64,000 nucleotides of DNA from Halichondria panicea (Eukaryota; Porifera; Demospongiae; Suberitida; Halichondriidae), in contig NC_087391.1 in the NCBI RefSeq assembly GCF_963675165.1, forward strand, positions 5,736,126-5,800,125. The letters run 5' to 3'. The position numbers and the translations under genes were made by a program. Positions 12,797 to 28,549 of the stretch are shown here, one piece after another. Within the stretch, counting starts at the first letter, position 1, and each line of letters opens with the position of its first letter. The notes beneath the pieces were generated by a model. The model made no database searches. It worked only from the letters and a program-made list of their open reading frames with translations, and was not told where the DNA came from.

Positions 12797-13073
12797 AGGC
12801 CACTCCAAGTGATACTCTGGTTTCTGGTCCATCGCCCGCATCAGATTTTATTCTTGGATTTCTATCTCATTATTGGATTTCTATCTCATTATTTCTACTA
12901 CGCATGCGCAGAATGGTCCATGTGGTACAAAATAGTGTGATAATGATATTCATTTGCAAAATAATGAGATTCATAAGGTGAAATTGATAATGACATAATG
13001 AGAAAAGCCGCCCGCCCGCATGCAATTAGAAAAACTTCAGGACCAGAAACCAGAGTGTCACTTGGAGTGGCCT
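12797..13073. mobile_element. MITE with ~34-bp terminal inverted repeats
   Basis: Left end aggccactccaagtgatact and right end agtgtcacttggagtggcct are inverted over about 34 bp, continuing with ctggtttctggtcc / ggaccagaaaccag. The 277-bp element has no coding capacity. Superfamily not assigned; target duplication unclear. Confidence 0.8.
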
Positions 13074-13249
13074 AAACTGTAATCTAAGCATTTATATGAA
13101 CATTTTAAGTGATTTATAACGATCTTTACCATAATTACATTAGCGGCTATTAATTGAAGCAAAAAGAAGCTAGGCACAACATTTTGAATGTAATGATGGT
13201 GCCGGTGCCGGTGGTACATTCCAGTTGTATGATTGTTTAATTTCCTTCG

Positions 13250-14161
13250 TCACGTCTCCTCTTTGCATATTATTCCTGAGTTGACATACACGGCATGTTT
13301 TTGTTTCATATCTTGTATTGACTGCTTGTGTGTGACGAGGAATGTGTTTCTGCAACCCCTAGATACTTCTGCAGTGTCAAATCTTACATCATGACGTCGT
13401 TCAATGTCATAGCTAATAGTCCAGGCACTCACACTCACGTCCTCATTATTGTACACAATCAGAGCGTCTGCATTGTGTGCAATCCTGTGCACCACATCAG
13501 CAGACAATACATATCCTCCACCAAACGCATAAGGAAAGTAATGATCACAGAACTTCCATTCAGGTTCAGCAAATTTCCCCTCTGTGAATGGTCGTGCATT
13601 ACTGACAAAATAGCCCCAATAGAGGCCATGGGTGTGATTTCTTTGATGAAGATTACTCTCTATTTTGTCTAGCAGTGCAAAACTGTCATCGTCACATTTT
13701 AGAAGGTAAGAGAAGTCGATGTTTCTAGCGAACCAAACCAAACCAGCTAATACTTTGTGAGAGAGTTGCTCGTAGTGATCTTCCAAATCCAACAGTATAA
13801 TGTCGTGATGTGTCGAGTTCTCCTCAATTAAATCTTGAGTATGATAGTCCGTTAAATTTCCTGTACCAATCACAAATCTGACATGATACTTTCTTTGTTC
13901 GTACCCATTCAGCCAAGTATTCCGGAGTACATTTCGTCTGTCCTGATTAGCAGGAGCTGACACTATCATGACAGCTAATGTGTGGTGGACAGTAGTGTTG
14001 TGCACAGAGCTACTGTTGCTACTGTTGACTCCATTGCTCTTGACATCTCTTGAACTTCTCTTTATAAATATCTGTGTCCAATCACGACTACCCTCAGGGA
14101 GAATGAGATACACATTGAGAGCCATGGAGATGACCAGCACAAGGTTCCATCTTGTTCTCAT
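13250..14161 (-). CDS. B3GALT6: Beta-1,3-galactosyltransferase 6-like enzyme
   Basis: Single-exon 303-aa type II membrane protein with a hydrophobic anchor at about residues 7-22. The glycosyltransferase family 31 motifs are in order: RRNVLRNTWL, FVIGTG, YEQLSHKVLAGLVWF, the metal-binding DDD at 157-159 (LLKCDDDSF), LYWGYF, FPYAFGGGYVLSADVVH, NNEDVSVSAW and LVTHKQSIQDM. These read as B3GALT6 rather than other GT31 enzymes, notably the LYWGYF and LVTHKQS segments. B3GALT6 adds the second galactose of the tetrasaccharide linker that starts glycosaminoglycan chains in the Golgi. The protein ends about 25 residues earlier than the human one, after CKEET. Like vertebrate B3GALT6 it is intronless. 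Confidence 0.9.
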   Translation of the reverse strand: MRTRWNLVLVISMALNVYLILPEGSRDWTQIFIKRSSRDVKSNGVNSSNSSSVHNTTVHHTLAVMIVSAPANQDRRNVLRNTWLNGYEQRKYHVRFVIGTGNLTDYHTQDLIEENSTHHDIILLDLEDHYEQLSHKVLAGLVWFARNIDFSYLLKCDDDSFALLDKIESNLHQRNHTHGLYWGYFVSNARPFTEGKFAEPEWKFCDHYFPYAFGGGYVLSADVVHRIAHNADALIVYNNEDVSVSAWTISYDIERRHDVRFDTAEVSRGCRNTFLVTHKQSIQDMKQKHAVYVNSGIICKEET

Positions 14162-14386
14162 TCTAGAGCATGCAGCAGTTAATTGCTCAGAATGTCCAGT
14201 ATTGTGAACTATATATTAATTTACTCATTTGCTATTAATTAGCTAGCTAGTCTAGTAACATTGTATAGATGACTACTGAACAGGGAAACTTCCCATTATC
14301 ATTGATATTACAATACAGACATACATGTGGTATGACAAAAGAAATTATTATGGACACAACATAATTATACACAATAATAAACAGAG

Positions 14387-18999
<4,613 letters not shown>

Positions 19000-19360
19000 T
19001 CTCTCTTTTATGGGGAGGCGTGGTTTGAGAAAAACAGCCCCACCCAGCTTATCACCAGCAATAATGGGTAAAGATGGTTAACGAGACAAACTAATAACTA
19101 GTTATAATTATCGTGTGTTAGGTTAATGATCTTTACCCACCCCAAAATGATTATTGCACATTACAAACTGACATCGATACAATTTATACAATTTAGACAT
19201 GAATGCAGACACAAAATAACAAATAACATTAGTGTTTAGAGTTTTCCGAGTCTTGAGTCTTATAATTCTCCTGTAGAAAGAAAAAAATTAGTAAAAGTAG
19301 GCAAAACAAAACTTTTGTCTTACCTAATCGTATGTGTCTACTAATGAACTGTGTCAGAGC

Positions 19361-19453
19361 ATGTCCATTATAAGAGTGTCCCCATTAGTTGAGGAGAGCA
19401 TCACCTGTGGATTAGTGTGTGCTGTGTGTGACGCTTTCCAAGCCACCCAGGAG
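19361..19453 (+). other. Unassigned candidate coding exon opposite to KLC (copy 1)
   Basis: An ATG opens a 31-codon frame (MSIIRVSPLVEES...) ending exactly at a GAG|gtacgtc donor, 361 bp upstream of the KLC start codon and on the other strand. The block recurs at 25604-25696 and, inverted, at 44576-44484. I do not recognise the peptide and found no downstream exon. It may be a truncated first exon of a lost neighbour, or only part of the KLC upstream DNA. Confidence 0.3.
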
Positions 19454-19921
19454 GTACGTCACAGAGCTCGTTTATTTATAGTAGAGTGTCGGTAGAAGAA
19501 CGGCAGGTATTCAGTTTGCAAACATGCACGAAGGGGCCAAGCACACTAGAACACATGCAACTAACTACAATAAAAACTGAACACCTGCCGAGACGCCTGC
19601 CCATACCACTATTGCAGCTAGCTCGGCTAGCTAGCTAGCTAACTAGTCACGTGAAAAGGCGTGAAAAGGCGTGTATTACCACTACCACTAATACCACTAC
19701 CACTAATGCCTCTACCACTAATGCTGTCCTACCTCTAATGCTGTCTTAATATTTATTTAAAGTGCTAGCTAGATTAGTTTGTTTCACGTGAAAAAGCCAT
19801 GTACGAAACTATTTAAATTGTGTTTAAAATTTGGTATAGAGTTTAGGTCTACATTAGAGTGGCGTCTTTATTATACTTTTTACAGTAACAATTTTAATAA
19901 TAATTATTAATGACAAACACA

Positions 19922-21117
19922 TACACACAAGAGGCCACCAATTTGAAACCACGCACACGCACGCAATGAGAGGTCACACTCACACACATGTCACACGACA
20001 ACAATTGAAAGATACACACACACACACAAGAGGCCACCAATTTGAAACCACGCACACGCACGCAACGAGAGGTCACACTCACACACATGTCACACGACAA
20101 CAATTGAAAGATACACACACACACACAGAAGAGGCCACCAATTTGAAACCACGCACACGCACGCAACGAGAGGTCACACTCACACACATGTCACACGACA
20201 ACAATTGAAAGATACACACACACACAAGAGGCCACCAATTTGAAACCACGCACACGCACGCAAGAAGAGGTCACACTCACACACATGTCACACAACAACA
20301 ATTGAAAGATACACACACACACACAAGAGGCCACCAATTTGAAACCACGCACACGCACGTAAGAAGAGGTCACACTCACACACATGTCACACAACAACAA
20401 TTGAAAGATACACACACACACACAAGAGGCCACCAATTTGAAACCACACACACGCACGCAACGAGAGGTCACACTCACACACATGTCACACGACAACAAT
20501 TGAAAGATACACACACACACAAGAGGCCACCAATTTGAAACCACGCACACGCACGCAAGAAGAGGTCACACTCACACACATGTCACACAACAACAATTGA
20601 AAGATACACACACACACACAAGAGGCCACCAATTTGAAACCACGCACACGCACGCAAGAAGAGGTCACACTCACACACATGTCACACAACAACAATTGAA
20701 AGATACACACACACACACAAGAGGCCACCAATTTGAAACCACGCACACGCACGCAAGAAGAGGTCACACTCACACACATGTCACACAACAACAATTGAAA
20801 GTTACACACACACACACAAGAGGCCACCAATTTGAAACCACGCACACGCACGCAACGAGAGGTCACACTCACACACATGTCACACAACAACAATTGAAAG
20901 TTACACACACACAAGAGGCCACCAATTTGAAACCACGCACACGCACGCAACGAGAGGTCACACTCACACACATGTCACACGACAACAATTGAAAGATACA
21001 CACACACACACAAGAGGCCACCAATTTGAAACCACGCACACGCACGCAACGAGAGGTCACACTCACACACATGTCACACGACAACAACAATTGAAAGTTA
21101 CACACACACAAAAGGCC
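19922..21117. repeat. Tandem array, ~98-bp unit, copy 1
   Basis: Twelve full units plus a partial one, each with a variable (CA)n block followed by agaggccaccaatttgaaac, cacgcacacgcacgcaa, gaggtcacactcacacacat and gtcacacgacaacaattgaa. The homologous arrays at 26.2 kb (8 units) and 43.1 kb (about 10) differ in copy number. Confidence 0.92.
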
Positions 21118-21164
21118 ACCAATTTAGTAACACATGCAAAAAAAAAACATAGAGCACAAATACT

Positions 21165-21300
21165 CATGCACACACACACACACAGGCGGTAACAGACACA
21201 CACACACACAGGCGGTAACAGACACACACACACACAGGCGGTAACAGACACACACACACAGGCGGTAACAGACACACACACACACAGGCGGTAACAGGCA
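21165..21300. repeat. ~24-bp tandem repeat, acacacacaggcggtaacag
   Basis: Five units, each ending in ggcggtaacag. Three units in the homologous place at 27,025-27,105. Confidence 0.85.
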
Positions 21301-21684
21301 CGCACAATAGTACATAATTATACAGCATAAATTGCCACAGTAAAAAGCATTTTCGTTAGAGCGGAGATAAACTTAGGTTAGCTTTAAATAGGCTTTAGTT
21401 TAGAGTTTTGGGCGCTAAGATTAGAGTGGCGCTTTTAACTGACAACTTACTTCCAGAGTCGGTACAGCCACACCCGCAGAAGTACCTGAAATCTGCATAA
21501 ATTAGATGGATTAACAAGTACAAAATGTTACACAAAACAACAACCACTCCTCAAGACACAGCAGCAAGCAGGAACAAGCAGGAACAAGCAGGAACAAAGG
21601 AACACTCTGTAAAAAAGAATTGACATGATCAACCATTACAAAACACTTTAGGCTAGGAGAAATACAACAGATGAAACCACACAA

Positions 21685-21875
21685 CAGTGTGGCAAAAAAA
21701 CACACAGGTGTGGCAAAAAACCACACAACAAGTGTGGCAAAAAACCACACAACAGTGGCAAAAAACCACACAACAAGTGTGGCAAAAAACACACAACAAG
21801 TGTGGTAAAAAACCACACAATAAGTGTGGCAAAAAACCACACAACAAGTGTGGCAAAAAACCACACAACAAGAAC
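21685..21875. repeat. ~22-bp tandem repeat, tgtggcaaaaaaccacacaa
   Basis: About eight units, each an internal short hairpin (gtgtgg...ccacac). Homologous arrays lie at 27,470-27,615 and, inverted, at 42,535-42,700. Confidence 0.85.
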
Positions 21876-22268
21876 AAACCAACAGCACGAAGACAAAAAC
21901 AAACAAACAACTCGACAAATCGACCGTTACCGAAAACCCTGTACGCGCAAACGCAACCAGTTTACAAATAGACATGAACAATACAATAAACTAAACACCA
22001 AGCACTTAACTTTGTCAGATGTCACCAGCTGGAGAGCCCACCATCAGAGTCTAGTCAGCCCCTGAGTATATACAGTACAAGACAACGTTTAGCAACAGCT
22101 GTTGTGACACATGTAGACTAGCTAGCAACAAGGGACAGAAGATAGTAGGTAGTGTAGCTAGCTAAGTAGCTAGGGACAGCATGCTGTGACAGGAGAACAC
22201 GGTAGAACACAAGTACACTCACTCTTGAAGGAAGGTTGAAGAATGAGGATTCACTGATAAATTTCCAA

Positions 22269-22345
22269 CTTTTATAGGGAACAGGGCACAGAAGACGCAT
22301 GCGCGCATTTTGGCGCCGGCACAGTCTTTTACTGCACATGCGCAG
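22269..22345 (-). promoter_or_regulatory. TATA promoter with NRF-1-like sites, copy 1
   Basis: On the minus strand ccctataaaagttgg lies downstream of gcgcatgcgtc and tgcgcatgtgca, which resemble the NRF-1 palindrome. Conserved at 28021-28100 and, inverted, at 42,050-42,128. Confidence 0.6.
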
Positions 22346-22465
22346 AGAATGTTGTCTTACATGTGGTAGGGGTCGATTTTACAAGTGTGCTAATTAGGCT
22401 GCATTCATGCATGACAATGATTATAATTATAAGTACACAATTGTAAGAGTTGATAAAACAATCTG

Positions 22466-23030
<565 letters not shown>

Positions 23031-23039
23031 AAGCCATTA

Positions 23040-25075
23040 ACTTGAGTACCGTTCATGAAAATGGATCCAGTTATAGCAGCTGAAAAAGTCCGAACCATTT
23101 CAAAAATTTTAGAAAGCTTAGAAAGAGACCTTTCAAATGGTACCATCAAAGTTGATATTTGAGAGATAAAAGCATTTTCTAATTAAGCCGTACCATGGAT
23201 TATAGCCCATGGTCCGAGGCCGGAAAATGACAAATTAGGCCGCGACGAAATTTTGAATTGAAACACATCATTTGAAACGAATTTTTCTAAGCTTTCAGAA
23301 AATCCAAAAAATTTTGACATTGGATCAACTGTACTCAAGTTATGGCTGTTGAAAGACACCCCCCCCCCCCCTCCGTTTAATCAATGATTTTGGGAATCTT
23401 TCAGCTGTCATAACTTGAGTTCTGTGGATCGAAAATAAAAAATTTTAGGTTTTTCTGAAAGCTTAGAAAGAGATCTTTCAAATGGTACCATCAAAGTTGA
23501 TATTCGAGAGATAAAAGTATTTTCTAATTTAGCCGTACCATAGATTATAGCCCATGGTCCAAAGCCGAAAAATTAGGCCGCGACGAAATTTTGAATTGAA
23601 ACACATCATTTGAAACAAATTTTTCTAAGCTTTCAGAAAATCATAAAGTTTTTGACATTGGATCAACTGTACTCAAGTTATGGCTGTTGAAAGACACCCC
23701 CCCCCCCCCCTCCGTTTAATTAATGATTTTGGGAATTTTTCAGCTGTCATAACTTGAGTTCTGTGGATCGAAAATCAAAAATTTAAAGTTTTTCTGAAAG
23801 CTTAGAAAGAGACCTTTCAAATGGTACCATCAAAGTTGATATTTGAGAGATAAAAGCATTTTCTAATTAAGCCGTACCATGGATTATAGCCCATGGTCCG
23901 AGGCCGGAAAATGACAAATTAGGCCGCGACGAAATTTTGGATTGAAACACATCATTTGAAACGAATTTTTCTAAGCTTTCAGAAAATCCAAAAATTTTTG
24001 ACATTGGATCAACTGTACTCAAGTTATGGCTGTTGAAAGACACCCCCCCCCCCCCCCCCGTTTAATCAATGATTTTGGGAATCTTTCAGCTGTCATAACT
24101 TGAGTTCTGTGGATCGAAAATAAAAAATTTTAGGTTTTTCTGAAAGCTTAGAAAGAGACCTTTCAAAATGGTACCATCAAAGTTGATATTCGAGAGATAA
24201 AAGTATTTTCTAATTTAGCCGTACCATGGATTAGGCCGCGACGAAATTTTGAATTGAAACACATCATTTGAAACGAATTTTTCTAAGCTTTCAGAAAATC
24301 ATAAAGTTTTTGACATTGAATCGATCAACTGTACTCAAGTTATGGCTGTTGAAAGACACCCCCCCCCCCTCCGTTTAATTAATGATTTTGGGAATTTTTC
24401 AGCTGTCATAACTTGAGTTCTGTGGATCGAAAATAAAAAATTTTAAGTTTTTCTGAAAGCTTAGAAAGAGACCTTTCAAATGGTACCATCAAAATTGATA
24501 TTTGAGAGATAAAAGCATTTTCTAATTAAGCCGTACCATGGATTATAGCCCATGGTCCGAGGCCGGAAAATGACAAATTAGGCCGCGACGAAATTTTGGA
24601 TTGAAACACATCATTTGAAACGAATTTTTCTAAGCTTTCAGAAAATCCAAAATTTTTGACATTGGATCAACTGTACTCAAGTTATGGCTGTTGAAAGACA
24701 CCCCCCCCCCCTCCGTTTAATCAATGATTTTGGGTATCTTTCAGCTGCCATAACTTGAATTCTGTGGATCGAAAGTCAAAATTATTATGCTTTTCTGAAA
24801 GCTTAGAAAGAGATCTTTTAAATGGTATGATCAAAATTGATATTCGAGAGATAAAAGTATTTTCTAATTTAGCCGTACCATTGATTATAGCCCATGGTCC
24901 AAAGCCGAAAAATGACAAATTTTGAATTAGGGCCGCGACGAAATTTTGAATTGAAACACATCATTTGAAACGTTTTTTTCAAGCTTTCAGAAAATTATAA
25001 AATTGTTGACATTGAATTCAAGTTATAGCAGCTGAAAGAGTCCCCGAACCATTGACTAAATTGGGGGGGGGTAGT
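23040..25075. repeat. Tandem array of the ~340-bp palindromic repeat
   Basis: Six units, the first truncated, separated by poly-C spacers (caccccccccccc). Each unit: ctttcagctgtcataacttg, tttctgaaagcttagaaaga, a ggtaccatcaaagttgatat block, the centre ccatggattatagcccatgg, ggccgcgacgaaattttgaa, then the returning arms tttctaagctttcagaaaat and ctcaagttatggctgttgaa. Units differ by substitutions and short indels. Confidence 0.92.
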
Positions 25076-25124
25076 CATCAAGCAGTACATTGTGGTCTAG
25101 TTGTAACTATAGAGACATGCTTAC

Positions 25125-25254
25125 GATCCACAGCCTCTTGATAATGGGTGAGTAGTGACTTGTGCTCATTCCTGAGGGCCTCCATATCCCTGTTCAGTGA
25201 CGAGGTTGTCTCTAGCATCCCTAACAGCGAGGGAGGCTCCATAGCTTTCTCCAT
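25125..25254 (-). pseudogene. KLC: Duplicate of KLC coding exon 1 (intact, orphan)
   Basis: Same 130-nt length, same start codon context and same donor (GATC|gtaagc) as the functional exon at 18999-18870. The palindrome array follows instead of KLC exon 2, so no light chain can be completed here. It could still be transcribed from the duplicated promoter at 28.02 kb. Confidence 0.85.
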
Positions 25255-28131
25255 TCTCTCGTTTATGGGGAGGCGTGGTTTGAGAAAAACAGCCCCGCCC
25301 AGCTTATCATGGGTAAAGATGGTTAACGAGACAAACTAATAACTACTTATAATTATCATGTGTTAGGTTAATGATCTTTACCCACCCCAAAATGATTATT
25401 GCACATTACAAACTGAATCGATATAATTTATACAATTTAGACATGAATGCAGACACAAAATAACAATAACATTAGTGTTTAGAGTTTTCCGAGTCTTGAG
25501 TCTTATAATTCTCCTGTAGAAAGAAAAAAATTAGTAAAAGTAGGCAAAACAAAACTTTTGTCTTACCTAATCGTATGTGTCTACTAATGAACTGTGTCAG
25601 AGCATGTCCATTATAAGAGTGTCCCCATCAGTTGAGGAGAGCATCACCTGTGGATTAGTGTGTGCTGTGTGTGACGCTTTCCAAGCCACCCAGGAGGTAC
25701 GTCACAGAGCTCGTTTATTTATAGTAGAGTGTCGGTAGAAGAACGGCAGGTATTCAGTTTGCAAACATGCACGAAGGGGCCAAGCACACTAGAACACATG
25801 CAACTAACTACAATAAAAACTGAACACCTGCCGAGACGCCTGCCCATACCACTATTGCAGCTAGCTCGGCTAGCTAGCTAGCTAACTAGTCACGTGAAAA
25901 GGCGTGTATTACCACTACCACTAATACCACTACCACTAATGCCTCTACCACTAATGCTGTCCTACCTCTAATGCTGTCTTAATATTTATTTAAAGTGCTA
26001 GCTAGATTAGTTTGTTTCACGTGAAAAAGCCATGTACGAAACTATTTAAATTGTGTTTAAAATTTGGTATAGAGTTTAGGTCTACATTAGAGTGGCGTCT
26101 TTATTATACTTTTTACAGTAACAATTTTAATAATAATTATTAATGACAAACACATACACACAAGAGGCCACCAATTTGAAACCACGCACACGCACGCAAC
26201 GAGAGGTCACACTCACACACATGTCACACGACAACAATTGAAAGATACACACACACACACACAAGAGGCCACCAATTTGAAACCACGCACACGCACGCAA
26301 CGAGAGGTCACACTCACACACATGTCACACGACAACAATTGAAAGATACACACACACACACACAAGAGGACACCAATTTGAAACCACGCACACGCACGCA
26401 ACGAGAGGTCACACTCACACACATGTCACACGACAACAATTGAAAGATACACACACACACACACACAAGAGGACACCAATTTGAAACCACGCACATGCAC
26501 GCAACGAGAGGTCACACTCACACACATGTCACACGACAACAATTGAAAGATACACACACACACACACACACACAAGAGGACACCAATTTGAAACCACGCA
26601 CACGCACGCAACGAGAGGTCACACTCACACACATGTCACACGACAACAATTGAAAGACATACACACACACACACACAAGAGGCCACCAATTTGAAACCAC
26701 GCACACGCACGCAACGAGAGGTCACACTCACACACATGTCACACGACAACAATTGAAAGATACACACACACACACAAGAGGCCACCAATTTGAAACCACG
26801 CACACGCACGCAACGAGAGGTCACACTCACACACATGTCACACGACAACAATTGAAAGATACACACACACAAGAGGCCACCAATTTGAAACCACGCACAT
26901 GCATGCAACAAGAGGTCACATTCACACACATGTCACACACAACAACAATTGAAAGTTACACACACACAAGAGGCCACCAACTTAGTAACACATGCAAAAA
27001 AACAACATAGAGCACAAATACTCATGCACACACACACACACAGGCGGTAACAGACACACACACACAGGCGGTAACAGACACGCACACACAGGCGGTAACA
27101 GGCACGCACAATAGTACATCATAAATTGCCACAGTAAAAAGCATTTTCGTTAGAGCGGAGATAAACTTAGGTTAGCTTTAAATAGGCTTTAGTTTAGAGT
27201 TTTGGGCGCTAAGATTAGAGTGGCGCTTTTAACTGACAACTTACTTCCAGAGTCGGTAGAGCCACACCTGCAGAAGTACCTGAAATCTGCATAAATTAGA
27301 TGGATTAACAAGTACACAAAATGTTACACAAAACAACAACCACTCCTCAAGACACAGCAGCAAGCAGGAACAAGCAGGAACAAGCAGGAACACCCTGTAA
27401 AAAAGAATTGACATGATCAACCATTACAAAACACTTTAGGCTAGGAGAAATACAACAGATGAAACCACACAACAGTGTGGCAAAAAAACACACAACAAGT
27501 GTGGCAAAAAACCACACAACAAGTGTGGTAAAAAATCACACAACAGTGGCAAAAAACCACACAACAAGTGTGGCAAAAAACCACACAACAAGTGTGGCAA
27601 AAAACCACACAACAAGAACAAACCAACAGCACGAAGACAAAAACAAACAAACAACTCGACAAATCGACCGTTACCGAAAACCCTGTACGCGCAAACGCAA
27701 CCAGTAAATCAGTTTACAAATAGACATGAACAATACAATAAACTAAACACCAAGCACTTAACTTTGTCAGATGTCACCAGCTGGAGAGCCCACCATCAGA
27801 GTCTAGTCAGCCCCTGAGTATATACAGTACAAGACAACGTTTAGCAACAGCTGTTGTGACACATGTAGACTAGCTAGCAACAAGGGACAGAAGATAGTAG
27901 ATAGCGTAGCTAGCTAAGTAGCTAGGGACAGCATGCTGTGACAGGAGAACACGGTAGAACACAAGTATACTCACTCTTGAAGGACGTTTGAAGAATGAGG
28001 ATTCACTGATAAATTTCCAACTTTTATAGGGAACAGGGCACACAGAAGACACATGCGCGCATTTTAGGCGCCGGCAGTCTTTTACTGCACATGCGCAGAG
28101 AATGTTGTCTTACATGTGGTAGGGGTCGATT
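25255..28131 (-). other. KLC 5' region, copy 2
   Basis: Near-identical to copy 1 through the candidate exon (25604-25696, plus strand), a ~100-bp tandem array (26,155-26,965, 8 units), the ggcggtaacag repeat, the tgtggcaaaaaaccacac repeat and the TATA promoter at 28021-28028 (minus strand). It ends abruptly at ggggtcgattttta, where copy 1 continues into the PCNX4 fragment. Confidence 0.85.
28021..28100 (-). promoter_or_regulatory. TATA promoter with NRF-1-like sites, copy 2
   Basis: ccctataaaagttgg on the minus strand with upstream tgcgcatgtgca and gcgcgcat sites, as in copy 1. Confidence 0.55.
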
Positions 28132-28132
28132 T

Positions 28133-28243
28133 TTACAATAAGCTGAAAAAGTGAACAGTACACGGCTTGACCTCGAGGACAATCCCTTTGTATAGAGACT
28201 GCCCAGGAGGGTGACCACACTCTTCACAGAATTTCAGTCTCAT
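28133..28243 (-). CDS. Short ORF with CxxC motif at a duplication breakpoint
   Basis: 36 codons starting MRLKFCEECGHPPGQ and ending at the breakpoint of copy 2. One CxxC pair suggests half a zinc ribbon. It lies between the BTBD9 stop and copy 2, so it may be the first exon of a gene cut off by the duplication, or chance. Confidence 0.2.
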   Translation of the reverse strand: MRLKFCEECGHPPGQSLYKGIVLEVKPCTVHFFSLL

Positions 28244-28378
28244 AAAATTATAAACACGTACACGTACTTATACACTAGCAAGGCAGTGATTGCAGAAATC
28301 AAAAAATGTGTGTAGTGAGACAAACATTGTTGGCAGGCAAAGTGATCAGTTTATCATGTGCTTGACTTGACAGGTGTA

Positions 28379-28487
28379 TCAACATGTGCTTGACTTGACA
28401 GGGGAAAGAGTGCTGGCTGGACACTCAAAGTGAACCACATGAAACACCTATACAATACACACACCACACATAATAAAGCAACTAACA

Positions 28488-28549
<62 letters not shown>

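Larger units (their letters stand above)
19000..22450 (-). other. KLC 5' region, copy 1: noncoding spliced-looking upstream unit
   Basis: Continuous with KLC exon 1. Reading on the minus strand it holds a TATA box at 22276-22269 and a donor after ttcaaga. Then comes an acceptor (cttttttacag), a 42-nt exon-like block with acceptor tttatgcag and donor gtaagt near 21,490-21,450, and a further donor/acceptor pair near 19,320-19,270 (gattag|gtaagac, tttctacag). No long reading frame runs through these blocks. The simplest reading is a promoter and 5' UTR exons of KLC; an independent noncoding transcript is the alternative. The same unit recurs at 25,255-28,131 and, inverted, at 41,906-44,940. Confidence 0.55.

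Noticed and set aside
20191-20550. Cys/Val-rich repeat protein
   Set aside because: Arises from the 98-bp array; frame depends on CA length and is broken between units.
19922-21117. CRISPR-like array
   Set aside because: Units are contiguous tandem repeats without unique spacers, in a eukaryotic intron or 5' region.
25148-25339. 63-codon plus-strand frame, also at 18893
   Set aside because: Antisense shadow of KLC exon 1 and its duplicate.
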